Shown: positions 17,548-26,363 of the stretch, piece by piece
Layout of the letters: every line of letters starts with the position of its first letter
Position numbering within the stretch: position 1 is the first letter of the stretch
Assembly: GCA_947384955.1 (NCBI GenBank)
Contig: CANDJC010000024.1
Coordinates: 1 to 47,403, forward strand
Reading direction: 5' to 3'
Length of the DNA: 47,403 nt
Source of the DNA: an uncultured Eubacterium sp.
Lineage (GTDB): Bacteria > Bacillota > Clostridia > Lachnospirales > Lachnospiraceae
Notes under the pieces: generated by a model
Seen by the model: the letters and a program-made list of their open reading frames with translations, nothing else
Told to the model about the DNA's origin: nothing
Database searches by the model: none
Position numbers and translations under genes: made by a program

Positions 17548-17937
17548 ATGGGACAGTGTGCGTGTGCAGCAGGAGTTTTACAGTGTTCTTTCGGAATGGC
17601 GCCGTCGGGCTTTATGGTGCTGCCGGATAAAATGATACTGACGGAAAATAAACCGATGGCAAATATTATGGATTATAAGCCGATGGTCAACATTCTGCCG
17701 TTTGGGATGTGCCAGTCGCTGTCGAATCCGACGGTCGCGGCGGCAACGGCAGCGGCGTTTGGCGTTTTAACGCCCATGCCGTGCATCCCGGTGACAGCAG
17801 CGCCGTGGACGCCGGGCAGTCCGACCGTGCTTGTAAAAAACATGCCGGGGCTGACAGACAGCTGTAAGCTGATGTGCAGCTGGGGCGGCATCATACAGTT
17901 TCAAAATGCCGGAACAGTAAAGGTGCAGATGCCTTAG
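17548..17937 (+). CDS. DUF4280 PAAR-like tip protein
   Basis: The 130-residue protein fits DUF4280 closely: an early Cys-Ala-Cys (GQCACAAGVLQCSFGMAPS), a MDYKPMVNILPFGMCQSLSNP stretch, LTPMPCIPVTAAPWTPGS, and a closing CSWGGIIQFQNAGTVKV. DUF4280 proteins are PAAR-like and probably sharpen the spike or adapt effectors. There is no C-terminal toxin extension, so effectors would be separate proteins. The ATG starts one base after the preceding stop. Confidence 0.9.
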   Translation: MGQCACAAGVLQCSFGMAPSGFMVLPDKMILTENKPMANIMDYKPMVNILPFGMCQSLSNPTVAAATAAAFGVLTPMPCIPVTAAPWTPGSPTVLVKNMPGLTDSCKLMCSWGGIIQFQNAGTVKVQMP

Positions 17938-17954
17938 CAGACAGTATTTTTTAG

Positions 17955-18107
17955 AAAGAACAGAAGGAACAGAAAACCACAAAAGGCACAGAAGGAATAG
18001 AAAACACAGAACAAGCAGAAGAAGCGGAAGAAACAGAAGGAATAGAAGAAACAGAAAGCACAGAAAACAGAAGGAACAGAAAGTACAAAAAACAGAAAAA
18101 GCACAGA
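17955..18107 (+). repeat. Low-complexity purine-rich repeat before the cyclase-like gene
   Basis: The stretch is built from degenerate ACAGAAGGAA(C/T)AGAA units (ACAGAAGGAA occurs four times) with almost no T. It is open in the frame of the downstream gene back to a TAG at 17952-17954 but has no start codon of its own. It reads as Lys/Glu/Thr-rich sequence. It may be a slippage-expanded leader or decayed coding sequence. Confidence 0.6.
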
Positions 18108-18155
18108 AATATGATAAGCATAGGAAGCACGGGAAACATGGAGAGAGTACAGAGC

Positions 18156-19220
18156 ATGATAAGCACAGTGAGCCTGGAAGAAATCAAATGGCTGGAATGG
18201 CTCCGGGCGGGCATAAATCCCGGCCTGTTCGCAATAGCGGCTGTATGCGCGGCCGCTGCCCTGATTTATATGTGGAGAAATTATAAGCTGGAAGAACTGA
18301 TTGTGGAATACCAGAAAAAGGCAAAAAAGGAGTCTGAGCCGGGAAAAGCCGCCGAGACAGAAACCGCAGGCATTTATCCGCGCATGGTTCCGGCAGAACT
18401 GCTGGAAATCCTGCAGATGAAAGAACCGGAGGACTTTTCGGCGGGAAAGCACAAATACGTGCAGGCGGTCAATATGTCGGTCAACACGAACGAATTTTCA
18501 AGGCTGATTCATTCCATGGGAGCGCGGGAGATGTTTGCGTTTATCAACCGTTTTCTGGAACGTGCGGTTCCTCTGATTTATGAGGCCGGAGGAATGGTGG
18601 AGACGTACCGTGACGCCGGCATGACGGTTTTATTTTTAAAGGATTATGAACAGGCGCTTGTATCAGCCGTTACAGTCTGCGAGCTTTGGAATGAGCTGTC
18701 GCAGCAGATGCCGCAGTATGACAGCTTTACCATCGGCATGACCTATGAGAATGCGATTGCCGGAGCTGTGGGAAACAGCCAGCGGATGGAGCTGTCTGTA
18801 TTATCCGCGGAATCCGGCGGGCTGTCGGACTGGCTGCGGAGCATTGCGGCCAGGTATTATGCGAGAATCCTTGTGGCGGATTCCTATGCGGAGCTGATTT
18901 CGGACTTTCAGCAGAAATTTCATACGCGGCTTTTAGGCTATGTGTATATCCGGGATACAGACAGCATCTGCCAGATTTACGACGTGTTTGACGGAGATGC
19001 CTGGGAGGTGCGCAGCCTCAAGCGCCAGACAAAAATTCTGTTTGAAAAAGGCGTTTCCCTGTATGCGCAGCAGCAGTACGGACAGGCCAGGCAGTATTTT
19101 ATCGAAGTGCTGAAAACCGACCGGTCTGACCGGGCAGCGAAAGAATATATCTATCGCTGCGAGCAGCGGCTTCAAAATCCCGGAAAAGAGGGAGACATTT
19201 ATATGGAGCGTTACGGATGA
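18156..19220 (+). CDS. Membrane-anchored degenerate class III cyclase-homology protein with TPR-like tail
   Basis: The protein has 354 residues from ATG 18156 (GGAGAG ten bases upstream); ATG 18138 and 18111 are in-frame alternatives. One N-terminal helix lies at about 23-40 (GLFAIAAVCAAAALIYMW). A cyclase-homology domain follows at about 100-240: VNMSVNTNEFSRL at the metal-site strand, YRDAGMTVLF at the second site, and GMTYENAIAGAVGNSQRMEL. The first metal Asp of the F.DI.GFT motif is replaced by Asn/Thr, and the VN.AARL catalytic stretch is missing, so activity is doubtful. Residues 294-340 look like one or two TPRs. It is the last gene of the CIS operon; its stop overlaps the convergent phosphatase-like gene. 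Confidence 0.65.
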   Translation: MISTVSLEEIKWLEWLRAGINPGLFAIAAVCAAAALIYMWRNYKLEELIVEYQKKAKKESEPGKAAETETAGIYPRMVPAELLEILQMKEPEDFSAGKHKYVQAVNMSVNTNEFSRLIHSMGAREMFAFINRFLERAVPLIYEAGGMVETYRDAGMTVLFLKDYEQALVSAVTVCELWNELSQQMPQYDSFTIGMTYENAIAGAVGNSQRMELSVLSAESGGLSDWLRSIAARYYARILVADSYAELISDFQQKFHTRLLGYVYIRDTDSICQIYDVFDGDAWEVRSLKRQTKILFEKGVSLYAQQQYGQARQYFIEVLKTDRSDRAAKEYIYRCEQRLQNPGKEGDIYMERYG

Positions 19221-20845
19221 TTCTGATAGCGGAATAACAGTACCGTGCTGTCCTGGGACTGTACGGTGCCGGCTTCAAAATCGAGAATCCGTGCAAAGAA
19301 GCGGTCCGTAATCGTTTTCAGGGAAAATTCTTTTTGAAGCAGCCCGGAAAGTGTCTGCGCCGCATAATCCGTGCCAAAGAGAAACCCCTTTGGACTGACC
19401 GCGTTTGCTATCCCGTCTGTATGGAGAAACAGGATATCGCCCTGTGAAAGCACTGTCTGCTGCGGCGGATAGGCCGCCTGGTCAATGGAAGCAAGCGGAA
19501 AGCAGTTTTTGCAGGCAAGCGGCTCAAATGCGCTGCCCGGCTTTTTTAATAAAACGCGGACGCTGTTTCCGGCAGCCGTATAGGTGAGCAGCCCGGTGGT
19601 TAAGTCAGTCACCGCGAGAAATACGTTTACGGTCAGCCCGGCATGGTTATTTCTGCTCAGCTGGCTGTTGACATCGGCAAGGATGCGGTCCGGCGGCAGC
19701 TTCAGAGTGGCATAGCTGCTGATTAGGGCGGCGGTAATGGCAGAGAACATGCAGGCCGGGATGCCGTTTCCGCTGACATCTCCGGCAAACAGGCACAGCG
19801 TATGGTCGTCAGACAGAAGGAAATTATAAAAATTGCCCCCGATGGCTCCGCATGGTTCCATGCGGGCATAAATGTCAAAGTCCTTCCGTCCGGGAAATGC
19901 GGGATACTGATAAGGAAACAGGTTTTCCTGAATCTGCCTGGCCGCTTTATATTCTGCGGCGGTCTGCTGCTTAGCGGCGGATGCGGATGCCAGATTTTCC
20001 ATATACTGGCGGATATCGGTTTCCATTTTCGAGAGCGCGTCTGCAAGTGTTTCGATTTCATCTCCGGTATGTATTTTCTCCAGCGTATCGGACATGCCCA
20101 GGCTGGAAATAAAGCGGGAAGCGTGGTCTGTGATTTTTTTAATCGGCGTAATTACCCTGCGGTTCATGTAAGACATGCTGGCAGTCAGAAACAAAAGAAC
20201 CAGCACGGCTGCAAGCCCGACCGCATAGACCAGATACTGGCGGAGCGTTTCGTGAATCTGCTGCGCACTGGACTGCACGCATAAAAGAGCAGCAATGCGG
20301 TTACTGCTGTCATAAACCGGTACAAGCGCGAAAAAATTGAATCCGTAAACGGCGCTTTCCATCGAAGTCAGATCACCGCTGCTGTCAAAGCCGTCATAAT
20401 AAACGGATTCGATTTTTTCTTTAAACTGCTGCGGGTACGGGGCACAGGCGCCGAGCGGGTTTTCCATATCATGGTCGATAAAGGTATCTATGATATACAG
20501 ATAACTGCCGTCTGCGGGTTCATTGACCTGTACGATAAAAATGGAAATCGCGTTCATATTTTTGCGCAGCTCTTCGAGGCGTGCCTTCAGGCGCAGACAG
20601 CTTTCGGATTCGAAGCCTTCTGCCAGGTACCGGCGCAGCGCGTCGCCGTCTGTCATGGAGCGCGCCTGGTAAGCGACGGAATAAATACTGGTATTATATA
20701 ATTTTTCGATATTTGTCCGGTAGACATAATAGCCGATGGAGCAGCTCGCCGTTAAAACCGCGAGTGCAAGAAGGAAAATACTCAGGTTGAATTTTCCGTT
20801 TAATGTGTGAAAAAGGTACTTTTTGTTTTGGGAATTTTTTCTCAT
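19211..20845 (-). CDS. HAMP-PP2C (SpoIIE/RsbU-like) membrane protein, atypical active site
   Basis: The protein has 544 residues from ATG 20845, chosen because AGGAGG lies six bases upstream. Order: TM helix about 19-42, extracytoplasmic sensor about 43-203, second TM about 203-226, HAMP and coiled coil about 227-295 (VITPIKKITDHASRF), and PP2C domain from about 298. Two PP2C motifs are intact (DVSGNGIPACMF and HTDG). The usual GGDFYD is GGNFYN, so the metal-binding Asp is Asn (residue 338, codon 19832-19834). It may be a weak phosphatase or a binding-only regulator. No anti-sigma or STAS partner is adjacent. Its 3' end overlaps the cyclase-like gene by ten bases. Confidence 0.82.
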   Translation of the reverse strand: MRKNSQNKKYLFHTLNGKFNLSIFLLALAVLTASCSIGYYVYRTNIEKLYNTSIYSVAYQARSMTDGDALRRYLAEGFESESCLRLKARLEELRKNMNAISIFIVQVNEPADGSYLYIIDTFIDHDMENPLGACAPYPQQFKEKIESVYYDGFDSSGDLTSMESAVYGFNFFALVPVYDSSNRIAALLCVQSSAQQIHETLRQYLVYAVGLAAVLVLLFLTASMSYMNRRVITPIKKITDHASRFISSLGMSDTLEKIHTGDEIETLADALSKMETDIRQYMENLASASAAKQQTAAEYKAARQIQENLFPYQYPAFPGRKDFDIYARMEPCGAIGGNFYNFLLSDDHTLCLFAGDVSGNGIPACMFSAITAALISSYATLKLPPDRILADVNSQLSRNNHAGLTVNVFLAVTDLTTGLLTYTAAGNSVRVLLKKPGSAFEPLACKNCFPLASIDQAAYPPQQTVLSQGDILFLHTDGIANAVSPKGFLFGTDYAAQTLSGLLQKEFSLKTITDRFFARILDFEAGTVQSQDSTVLLFRYQNHP

Positions 20846-20894
20846 GCAGGCCTCCTGTAATAACGTTTGATTCTGTAACAACAGTATTCGTTTT

Positions 20895-20900
20895 ATTATA
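20895..20900 (-). promoter_or_regulatory. Candidate -10 for the HAMP-PP2C gene
   Basis: On the minus strand a perfect TATAAT lies about 50 bases upstream of the start. No good -35 is seen at 17 bases; the AT-rich run at that distance (TTATTT) is a poor match. Confidence 0.35.
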
Positions 20901-20973
20901 GGCGCGGAGTCTATACAAAATAATAAACAAAGCATTCGGATGCAGAATGCAGCCTGAAAAAAGGAGGACTTTT

Positions 20974-22188
20974 ATGCTTCGAAAATGGATAAGCCTGGCG
21001 CTGCTCGCCCTTCTGGCGTTTCCGGTCTGGGTACTGGCACAGTCTCAGAGCGGCGGGACGGATGCGGCGGCGTATGAGCAGGCAGAAAATTACTTTGCAA
21101 AAAAACAGGCAGATGCCGGACCCTGTACAAAGCCGGACGGCTCGAAATTTACCATTGGCTACGTAGACCTGGACCCGTATCCTGCGACCGGGGAATGGCT
21201 TTACCGGTTTATCGAGCAGCTGCGGGCAGACGGGTGGATTGCTTATTCCGGCGAGCTGCCCTTTGACGTGCACAATACCGATGCAAAGAGGCTGATTGAG
21301 TATCTTTCGCATCAGGACCTTGGGGACTATCTGCAGTTTTCCGGCGAAGTGAATTATTATATTTCAGAAAGCTGCGACGGGGAAGCATTTGTAAGAAAAG
21401 ACTTGCAAAAGCATGTGCGGCAGAAAGATATCGACCTGCTTTTATGTCTCGGCACACAGCCGGCGGAGCTTGTCATCCACAAAATGGGAATTACGCAGGT
21501 GCCGGTTATGGTAACGGCGGTTGTCGACCCGGTTGCATCCGGGCTGGTCGAAAGCGAAGAATATTCCGGGAAGCCGAATGTCTGGGTACATACAAACAAC
21601 GGGATTTATACCAATCAGATGAAGCTTTATTATGACAGCTGCCCGTTTCAGAATATCGGCATGGTATATTACGATGAGTCCATTGCTTCTTTAGAATCTT
21701 ACCAGAAGGCCGCGGATGAGCTGGGCTTTGTGATTACGGCGGAAAAAATCAGCCCAAAGGTTACGGACACCTATTATGACAGGCTGGAAAAAATTTATCG
21801 GAAGTTAGCTGCCCGGGGGATTGACGCGTTTTTATTAAACAGCGACATTATCAAAGACGAAAGCCGCATCCGGCCGCTGCTGGAGATTTTTTATGAAAAG
21901 GACATACCGGTTTTTGTGCAGACGAGCGAATATTATGTCAGGGACGGAGCGGTGATGCTGATTGAAAGCCTGGACGCGCAGCTGGCGGCGCCGTTTTTAA
22001 CAGGCACGATGTCACAGATACTGAACGGGAAAAGGCCGGGCGAAATCAGCCAGAGCTTTGTCACGCCGCCGTATTTAAGCATCAATCTGAAAGCGGCAGA
22101 CCAGACTGGGTTTCCGGTTACCGAGGATATGATTCTTTCGGCCGGAAGGCTGTATCACTATATCGAAACAGTGCTGCCGGAAGAATGA
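20974..22188 (+). CDS. ABC-type substrate-binding protein (TrpX/PF04392-like), orphan
   Basis: The protein has 404 residues from ATG 20974 behind AAGGAGG at seven bases; ATG 20947 is upstream of that signal. A signal peptide is visible (LRKWISLALLALLAFPVWVLA) with no lipobox. Motifs fit the PF04392 family: DIDLLLCLGTQPAELV, VPVMVTAVVDPVASGLV, NIGMVYYDESIASLESYQKA and FLLNSDIIKD. Family members bind amino acids or other small ligands for ABC importers, but no permease or ATPase is adjacent. It overlaps (ATGA) or closely precedes the sensor-MFS gene, so it may feed ligand information to that protein. Confidence 0.8.
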   Translation: MLRKWISLALLALLAFPVWVLAQSQSGGTDAAAYEQAENYFAKKQADAGPCTKPDGSKFTIGYVDLDPYPATGEWLYRFIEQLRADGWIAYSGELPFDVHNTDAKRLIEYLSHQDLGDYLQFSGEVNYYISESCDGEAFVRKDLQKHVRQKDIDLLLCLGTQPAELVIHKMGITQVPVMVTAVVDPVASGLVESEEYSGKPNVWVHTNNGIYTNQMKLYYDSCPFQNIGMVYYDESIASLESYQKAADELGFVITAEKISPKVTDTYYDRLEKIYRKLAARGIDAFLLNSDIIKDESRIRPLLEIFYEKDIPVFVQTSEYYVRDGAVMLIESLDAQLAAPFLTGTMSQILNGKRPGEISQSFVTPPYLSINLKAADQTGFPVTEDMILSAGRLYHYIETVLPEE

Positions 22189-22208
22189 AAACAGGGAGGG
22201 CAGGAGGA

Positions 22209-24524
22209 ATGAAGCAGTTAAAAAAAGATATTGTTGCCATTGTCATTTTAATCGTACTGACGCTGCTGAGCCTTGAATTTGTAAGCTGGGTCTGCCGGAT
22301 GGCATTTGAAAATACCTGTATCGAGCTGGAAGAACAGTATCTGTCGGCGGAAACAGACGAGATTGTAAAAAATATCGAAAATTCGATTAATTTCGGCAAG
22401 ACACTGGATAACTATTACGGCATGGGGGATGTGCTGGCACAGACGGCGGGACTGTCAGACAGCGGGCTGAAGGCCGTGATTTTAAATGCGGACGGAAAAG
22501 TGCTGTATGCTTCTTTTCATGAAAAGGAGCCGGAGCATGTGGATGACCTGGCCGCTTTGTATGCGAAAGCGTTTCAGGAGAACTTAAAGACCGTATCGGG
22601 AGGCGGAAAAATCGAGGCAGGCTCGAAAACGTGTATGGTTTTTCCGGTTTATGAACGGAAAAATAACCTGGCAGGATATCTGTGCGTGCTTTATCAGCCG
22701 CGGAATCTGATTCACGCAGAGCATAAGGTCCGCACACAGACGGCGTTATTTATCATACTGGAGCTTGTGTCCGTTCTTTTGATGCTGGCGCTTACGTCCT
22801 ATTCGGTGCATCAAAAGCCAAAAGCCGGGCAGCTTGTATCGTCGCTGTTTATGATGGGCGGGATGCTCTGCTATATTCTGTTTTTGTTTTTTTCCTACCG
22901 CGGCAGCTATCATACGCTGGTAGAGCAGAAGGCCCGGCAGGCGGCGGTGTCCGTGCAGGAGACGGTCGAAGGGCTGCTGGACAAAGGACTGGACGCGGAC
23001 CAGCTTTACCGGATTGACCATTATATTAAAGAACGGGCAGAAAGCTCGCAGTCCATACAAAAGATTACGCTTCTTACCGGCAGCAGGCAGGAAACGGTGA
23101 AAGATATTAATAAAAAAGCGCTGTATTTTTCCGCCGCATCCGGTTTAGTTACAATGGAAGTGGAAATTAACCAGGATTACATTCAGGAAAAAATCAATCT
23201 GATGCTTCTGACCTTCGGCGCGATTTTCGCCGTATGCCTGATGATTGCCTATGAGCTTACAAACCTTGCGGGAATCATTTCCGTGCGGCTGTCTGAGGAT
23301 TTTAACAAAAGGACGCCGAACCAGGCGGCGGGCATTTCCGCGCAGATACGCGTGCTGTCCTTTATGGCTTATACGGCCAGCTACGCCAGCATGCCGTATG
23401 CGGCTGTGATTATGCGCTCCTGGAATGCCTCCGTATTCGGGCTTCCGGCATCGGTGAGCGCGTCACTTCCGCTGACGGCAGAGCTTTTGTCCATACTGGC
23501 AGTTTCGGCGCTGATTCAAAACGTTTTTAAGGGCGTTCGTCCAAAGCGGCTGATGATTTTTATTTTTCCGTTTCTGATGCTGGGCAATGCCGCCTGCATC
23601 AGCGTGGATTCGCCGCTGCTTTTAATCGGGCTGCGTGCGTTTACCGGAGCCGGGACGGCGTTTTTAAAATACTGGCTGAATCATATTGTAGCGGCAGGCT
23701 CTGCGGATGAGGAAAGTTTCAGCCTCAACTGCGGCAGGCTCAATGCCGGGCTGTTAGGCGGGATTACGGCAGGAGCTTCCCTGGGCGCCGTTACGGCACA
23801 GGCTATGGGCTATCAGTTTAACTATCTGTTTACGGCAGCGGTGTATGTGATTCTGGCGCTCTGGGCGCTGCTTACGATGCCGTGGCAGCTGCTGGCACAG
23901 CCGCAGGAGGAAGACGCGGACGTAAAAGAAAACAGCTCCGGCAGCTTTGCGGGCATTTTTGAAAATCCAAAGATTCTGCTTACGCTTTTATTTGGCTGCG
24001 TGCCGTTAAATATCGGGCTGATGTATGTGGTGTCGTTTATTCCTTCTTATATGAGCAGTATCGGGCAGAGCGCGGCGGCATCCAGCTATGTGTATCTGGT
24101 AAACGGCATCGCCGGGATGTACCTGGGTGTTTTTGTACTGAAGCTGTTAAAAAAGAAATCGTTTTATGTATCGGCCGCTGCCGCGCTGTTTTTAGCGGCT
24201 GGCGGGATGCTGTGCCTGCTAATCAGCAAAAGCCTCGGGGCCGTCATGCTTTCGGCGGCGGTGCTCGGGCTGTTCGACGGCTTTGGGACGCCTTCGATTA
24301 CCAGCTATTTCACCGGATTATCGCCGGACCATTCCGATACGGCAGGCATGATGACGATTTTTGGCATTGTCGGCAGTGCGGTACAGATTGTATGTCCGTT
24401 ATTGTACGGAATGCTGATTCAGGCGGACGGAAAGACGGCGAATCTGGCTGTGTTCGGCGCTGCCTACCTGCTTATGGCAGTTTTATTTACACTCACATGC
24501 AGGCCGGGGAAAAGGCACGCATGA
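22209..24524 (+). CDS. MFS transporter with N-terminal extracytoplasmic sensor-like half
   Basis: The protein has 771 residues from ATG 22209, eight bases after GGGAGGG; ATG 22185 overlaps the preceding stop and is the alternative. Residues 1-365 contain TM helices (IVAIVILIVLTLLSLEFVSW; FIILELVSVLLMLAL; LFMMGGMLCYILFLFF) bracketing two extracytoplasmic segments. The first has a Cache-like pattern (KAVILNADGKVLYASF). Residues about 370-765 form a 12-helix MFS domain (PYAAVIMRSWNASVFGLPAS onward). Sensor-like regions in front of MFS domains are unusual. It may be a transporter gated by, or signalling for, the adjacent binding protein. Confidence 0.75.
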   Translation: MKQLKKDIVAIVILIVLTLLSLEFVSWVCRMAFENTCIELEEQYLSAETDEIVKNIENSINFGKTLDNYYGMGDVLAQTAGLSDSGLKAVILNADGKVLYASFHEKEPEHVDDLAALYAKAFQENLKTVSGGGKIEAGSKTCMVFPVYERKNNLAGYLCVLYQPRNLIHAEHKVRTQTALFIILELVSVLLMLALTSYSVHQKPKAGQLVSSLFMMGGMLCYILFLFFSYRGSYHTLVEQKARQAAVSVQETVEGLLDKGLDADQLYRIDHYIKERAESSQSIQKITLLTGSRQETVKDINKKALYFSAASGLVTMEVEINQDYIQEKINLMLLTFGAIFAVCLMIAYELTNLAGIISVRLSEDFNKRTPNQAAGISAQIRVLSFMAYTASYASMPYAAVIMRSWNASVFGLPASVSASLPLTAELLSILAVSALIQNVFKGVRPKRLMIFIFPFLMLGNAACISVDSPLLLIGLRAFTGAGTAFLKYWLNHIVAAGSADEESFSLNCGRLNAGLLGGITAGASLGAVTAQAMGYQFNYLFTAAVYVILALWALLTMPWQLLAQPQEEDADVKENSSGSFAGIFENPKILLTLLFGCVPLNIGLMYVVSFIPSYMSSIGQSAAASSYVYLVNGIAGMYLGVFVLKLLKKKSFYVSAAAALFLAAGGMLCLLISKSLGAVMLSAAVLGLFDGFGTPSITSYFTGLSPDHSDTAGMMTIFGIVGSAVQIVCPLLYGMLIQADGKTANLAVFGAAYLLMAVLFTLTCRPGKRHA

Positions 24525-24555
24525 GGGCAGATGCGGCGGCAGATAGGAACAGGGC

Positions 24556-26313
24556 ATGGAAGAAAACAGCGCGGCGAAAGACGGCGGGAAGGAATACGGC
24601 ATGGATAAAAACAATATGAGACATATGGGTGAAATCAGCATGGAAGGGAGCGCGTTATCGAAGCTGAATGAGGACACACAGGACTTTGAGGCGTCGCAGG
24701 AACGCACGCTGCTTAAAATCCTGCAGGACAATCAGGATACGGTATACGGCAGAAGATACGGCTTTGCGGGCATTCGTTCCGCTAAGGAATACCGTAAGAA
24801 GGTGCCGGTTACGGTGTATTCGGATTATGAGGAGCTTATACGCCGGATGCTGGCCGGGGAAAAGCAGGTGACGTCTGCCTATCCGCTGCGTTACTGTGTC
24901 GTATCATCCGGCACGACCGGGAAAAATAAATATATACCGGTCGCAGATACCGGCATCAGCCTTTATGAGCGCTATGTCTTTCAGTGCGCCGGGGATGTCA
25001 TCTGCGAGTATTACCAAAAGAACGGCAGGAAGCTGTCAAAAGAAGAACTGACCGCGCGGGTATTCCGCTTAAATGAAGTCCGCTGCGGCAGGCTGGAAAA
25101 CGGCTGTAAGACGCTGATGATGTCCAATGCTGTTTATCAGAGAAGACTCGAAGAGGGAACCTTTGATTTTCATACGTTTACGTCGCCGGAGCAGGTGCTG
25201 TTTCCCCAATATGAGATGGATATGAATTATTTAAAGCTGCGCTATGCACTCGCCGATAAGCAGGTAACCGGAATCGAAGGCGTTTATGTGCATCAGGTGT
25301 TAAATATCCTGCATTACCTGGAACAGAACTGGGAGCGGCTGACACAGGACATTGCGGACGGTATTATTCACAAGGATATCCAGGTGCCGCAGGAAGTCCG
25401 CAGCCAGCTAGAGCCGGGGCTTGTGCCGATGCCGGAGCGTGCGGCGAAGCTGCGGGAGGAGTTTGAGCGAGGATTTGATACGCCGGTTGTTCCGCGCATC
25501 TGGAAAAACATCCGGTATGTTATGGCAGTCAGCGGGGATGTTTTTGATGCTTATATGAAGAAGCTGCGGCGGTATATCGGAACGACGCCGTATCACTATC
25601 TGCTTTACGGTGCATCCGAAGGCATCTTTGCTGCCGCAGCTGGCATTGACTATCCGGGCCAGTATATTTTTGCACCGGAGCTTGGCTACTGCGAATTTCT
25701 GCCGGAGGGTACGGAAAATCCCCGGGATGTCTGCGGGGTTCAAAATCTCGAAATCGGGAAACGCTACGAGCTGATTCATACCGGCTATGCCGGGCTGTAC
25801 CGCCACCGGATGGGGGATGTGCTGGAAGTGACCGGATTTTACAACAGCGCGCCGATGGTAAAATTCTGCTATCGCAGAGCGCAGGAGGTCAATCTTGCGG
25901 GTGAAAAAATGGACCAGGAAACCCTTTCCCACGCAGTCAGGGATTTTGCGGCGGCATACGGGATGGAAATCGAAAATTTCTGCGTCTATCCGGATACGGA
26001 CAAAATACCGGCGGAATATGTTCTGCTGCTCGAATCGCCGCAGGCCGGGCATGCGGATATGCCAGGGCTGGAAGCCGCAGAAACAATGGACAGGCTGCTG
26101 CGAAAGCACAATATAGACTATGACGACTGCCGCAGGCTGAAAGAAATCGGGCCTTCGAGCGTGTATTTTTTAAAAAACGGTACGACGAAGCTGCATATGG
26201 AATATCTGCGGAAACGCGGGATGGACGTTTCCCAGTACAAACCGGTCCGCGTAATTGATACGCCGGAAAAGAAGGCGTTTTTCTTTGGGAATATTTTAGA
26301 CGGTCGTTCATAA
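24556..26313 (+). CDS. GH3 (auxin-responsive promoter) family acyl-adenylating enzyme
   Basis: The protein has 585 residues, normal for the family. The ATP/AMP-binding motif of the ANL superfamily is clear (YCVVSSGTTGKNKYIP, residues about 113-128), with later LLYGASEGIFAAA and GYAGLYRHRMGDVLEVTGFY. Plant GH3 enzymes conjugate amino acids to acyl acids via acyl-AMP; bacterial substrates are generally unknown. The start could be ATG 24556 or ATG 24601 (AAGGAA six bases upstream). It follows the sensor-MFS gene by 31 bases and is terminated by the hairpin at 26323. Confidence 0.85.
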   Translation: MEENSAAKDGGKEYGMDKNNMRHMGEISMEGSALSKLNEDTQDFEASQERTLLKILQDNQDTVYGRRYGFAGIRSAKEYRKKVPVTVYSDYEELIRRMLAGEKQVTSAYPLRYCVVSSGTTGKNKYIPVADTGISLYERYVFQCAGDVICEYYQKNGRKLSKEELTARVFRLNEVRCGRLENGCKTLMMSNAVYQRRLEEGTFDFHTFTSPEQVLFPQYEMDMNYLKLRYALADKQVTGIEGVYVHQVLNILHYLEQNWERLTQDIADGIIHKDIQVPQEVRSQLEPGLVPMPERAAKLREEFERGFDTPVVPRIWKNIRYVMAVSGDVFDAYMKKLRRYIGTTPYHYLLYGASEGIFAAAAGIDYPGQYIFAPELGYCEFLPEGTENPRDVCGVQNLEIGKRYELIHTGYAGLYRHRMGDVLEVTGFYNSAPMVKFCYRRAQEVNLAGEKMDQETLSHAVRDFAAAYGMEIENFCVYPDTDKIPAEYVLLLESPQAGHADMPGLEAAETMDRLLRKHNIDYDDCRRLKEIGPSSVYFLKNGTTKLHMEYLRKRGMDVSQYKPVRVIDTPEKKAFFFGNILDGRS

Positions 26314-26322
26314 AAAGGCTTT

Positions 26323-26360
26323 ACAGGCCGCGCCCCGGTATGCGGAGCGCGGCCTGTTTT
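26323..26360. terminator. Strong intrinsic terminator, probably shared by convergent genes
   Basis: An 11-bp perfect stem (ACAGGCCGCGC, 26323-26333, with GCGCGGCCTGT, 26347-26357) closes a 13-base loop and runs into TTTT on the + strand. On the minus strand a T run appears only seven bases further, so it is stronger for the GH3-family gene than for the YczE-like gene. Confidence 0.85.
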
Positions 26361-26363
26361 GCA

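Noticed and set aside
1-17937. Prophage interpretation of the tail-like genes
   Set aside because: DUF4255 and DUF4280 genes plus LysM adaptor fit a CIS; no capsid, terminase, integrase or lysis gene is seen in the window.
17951-18452. Phe/Ser/Cys-rich minus-strand open frames over the purine repeat
   Set aside because: They are the complement of the low-complexity purine stretch and the start of the cyclase-like gene.
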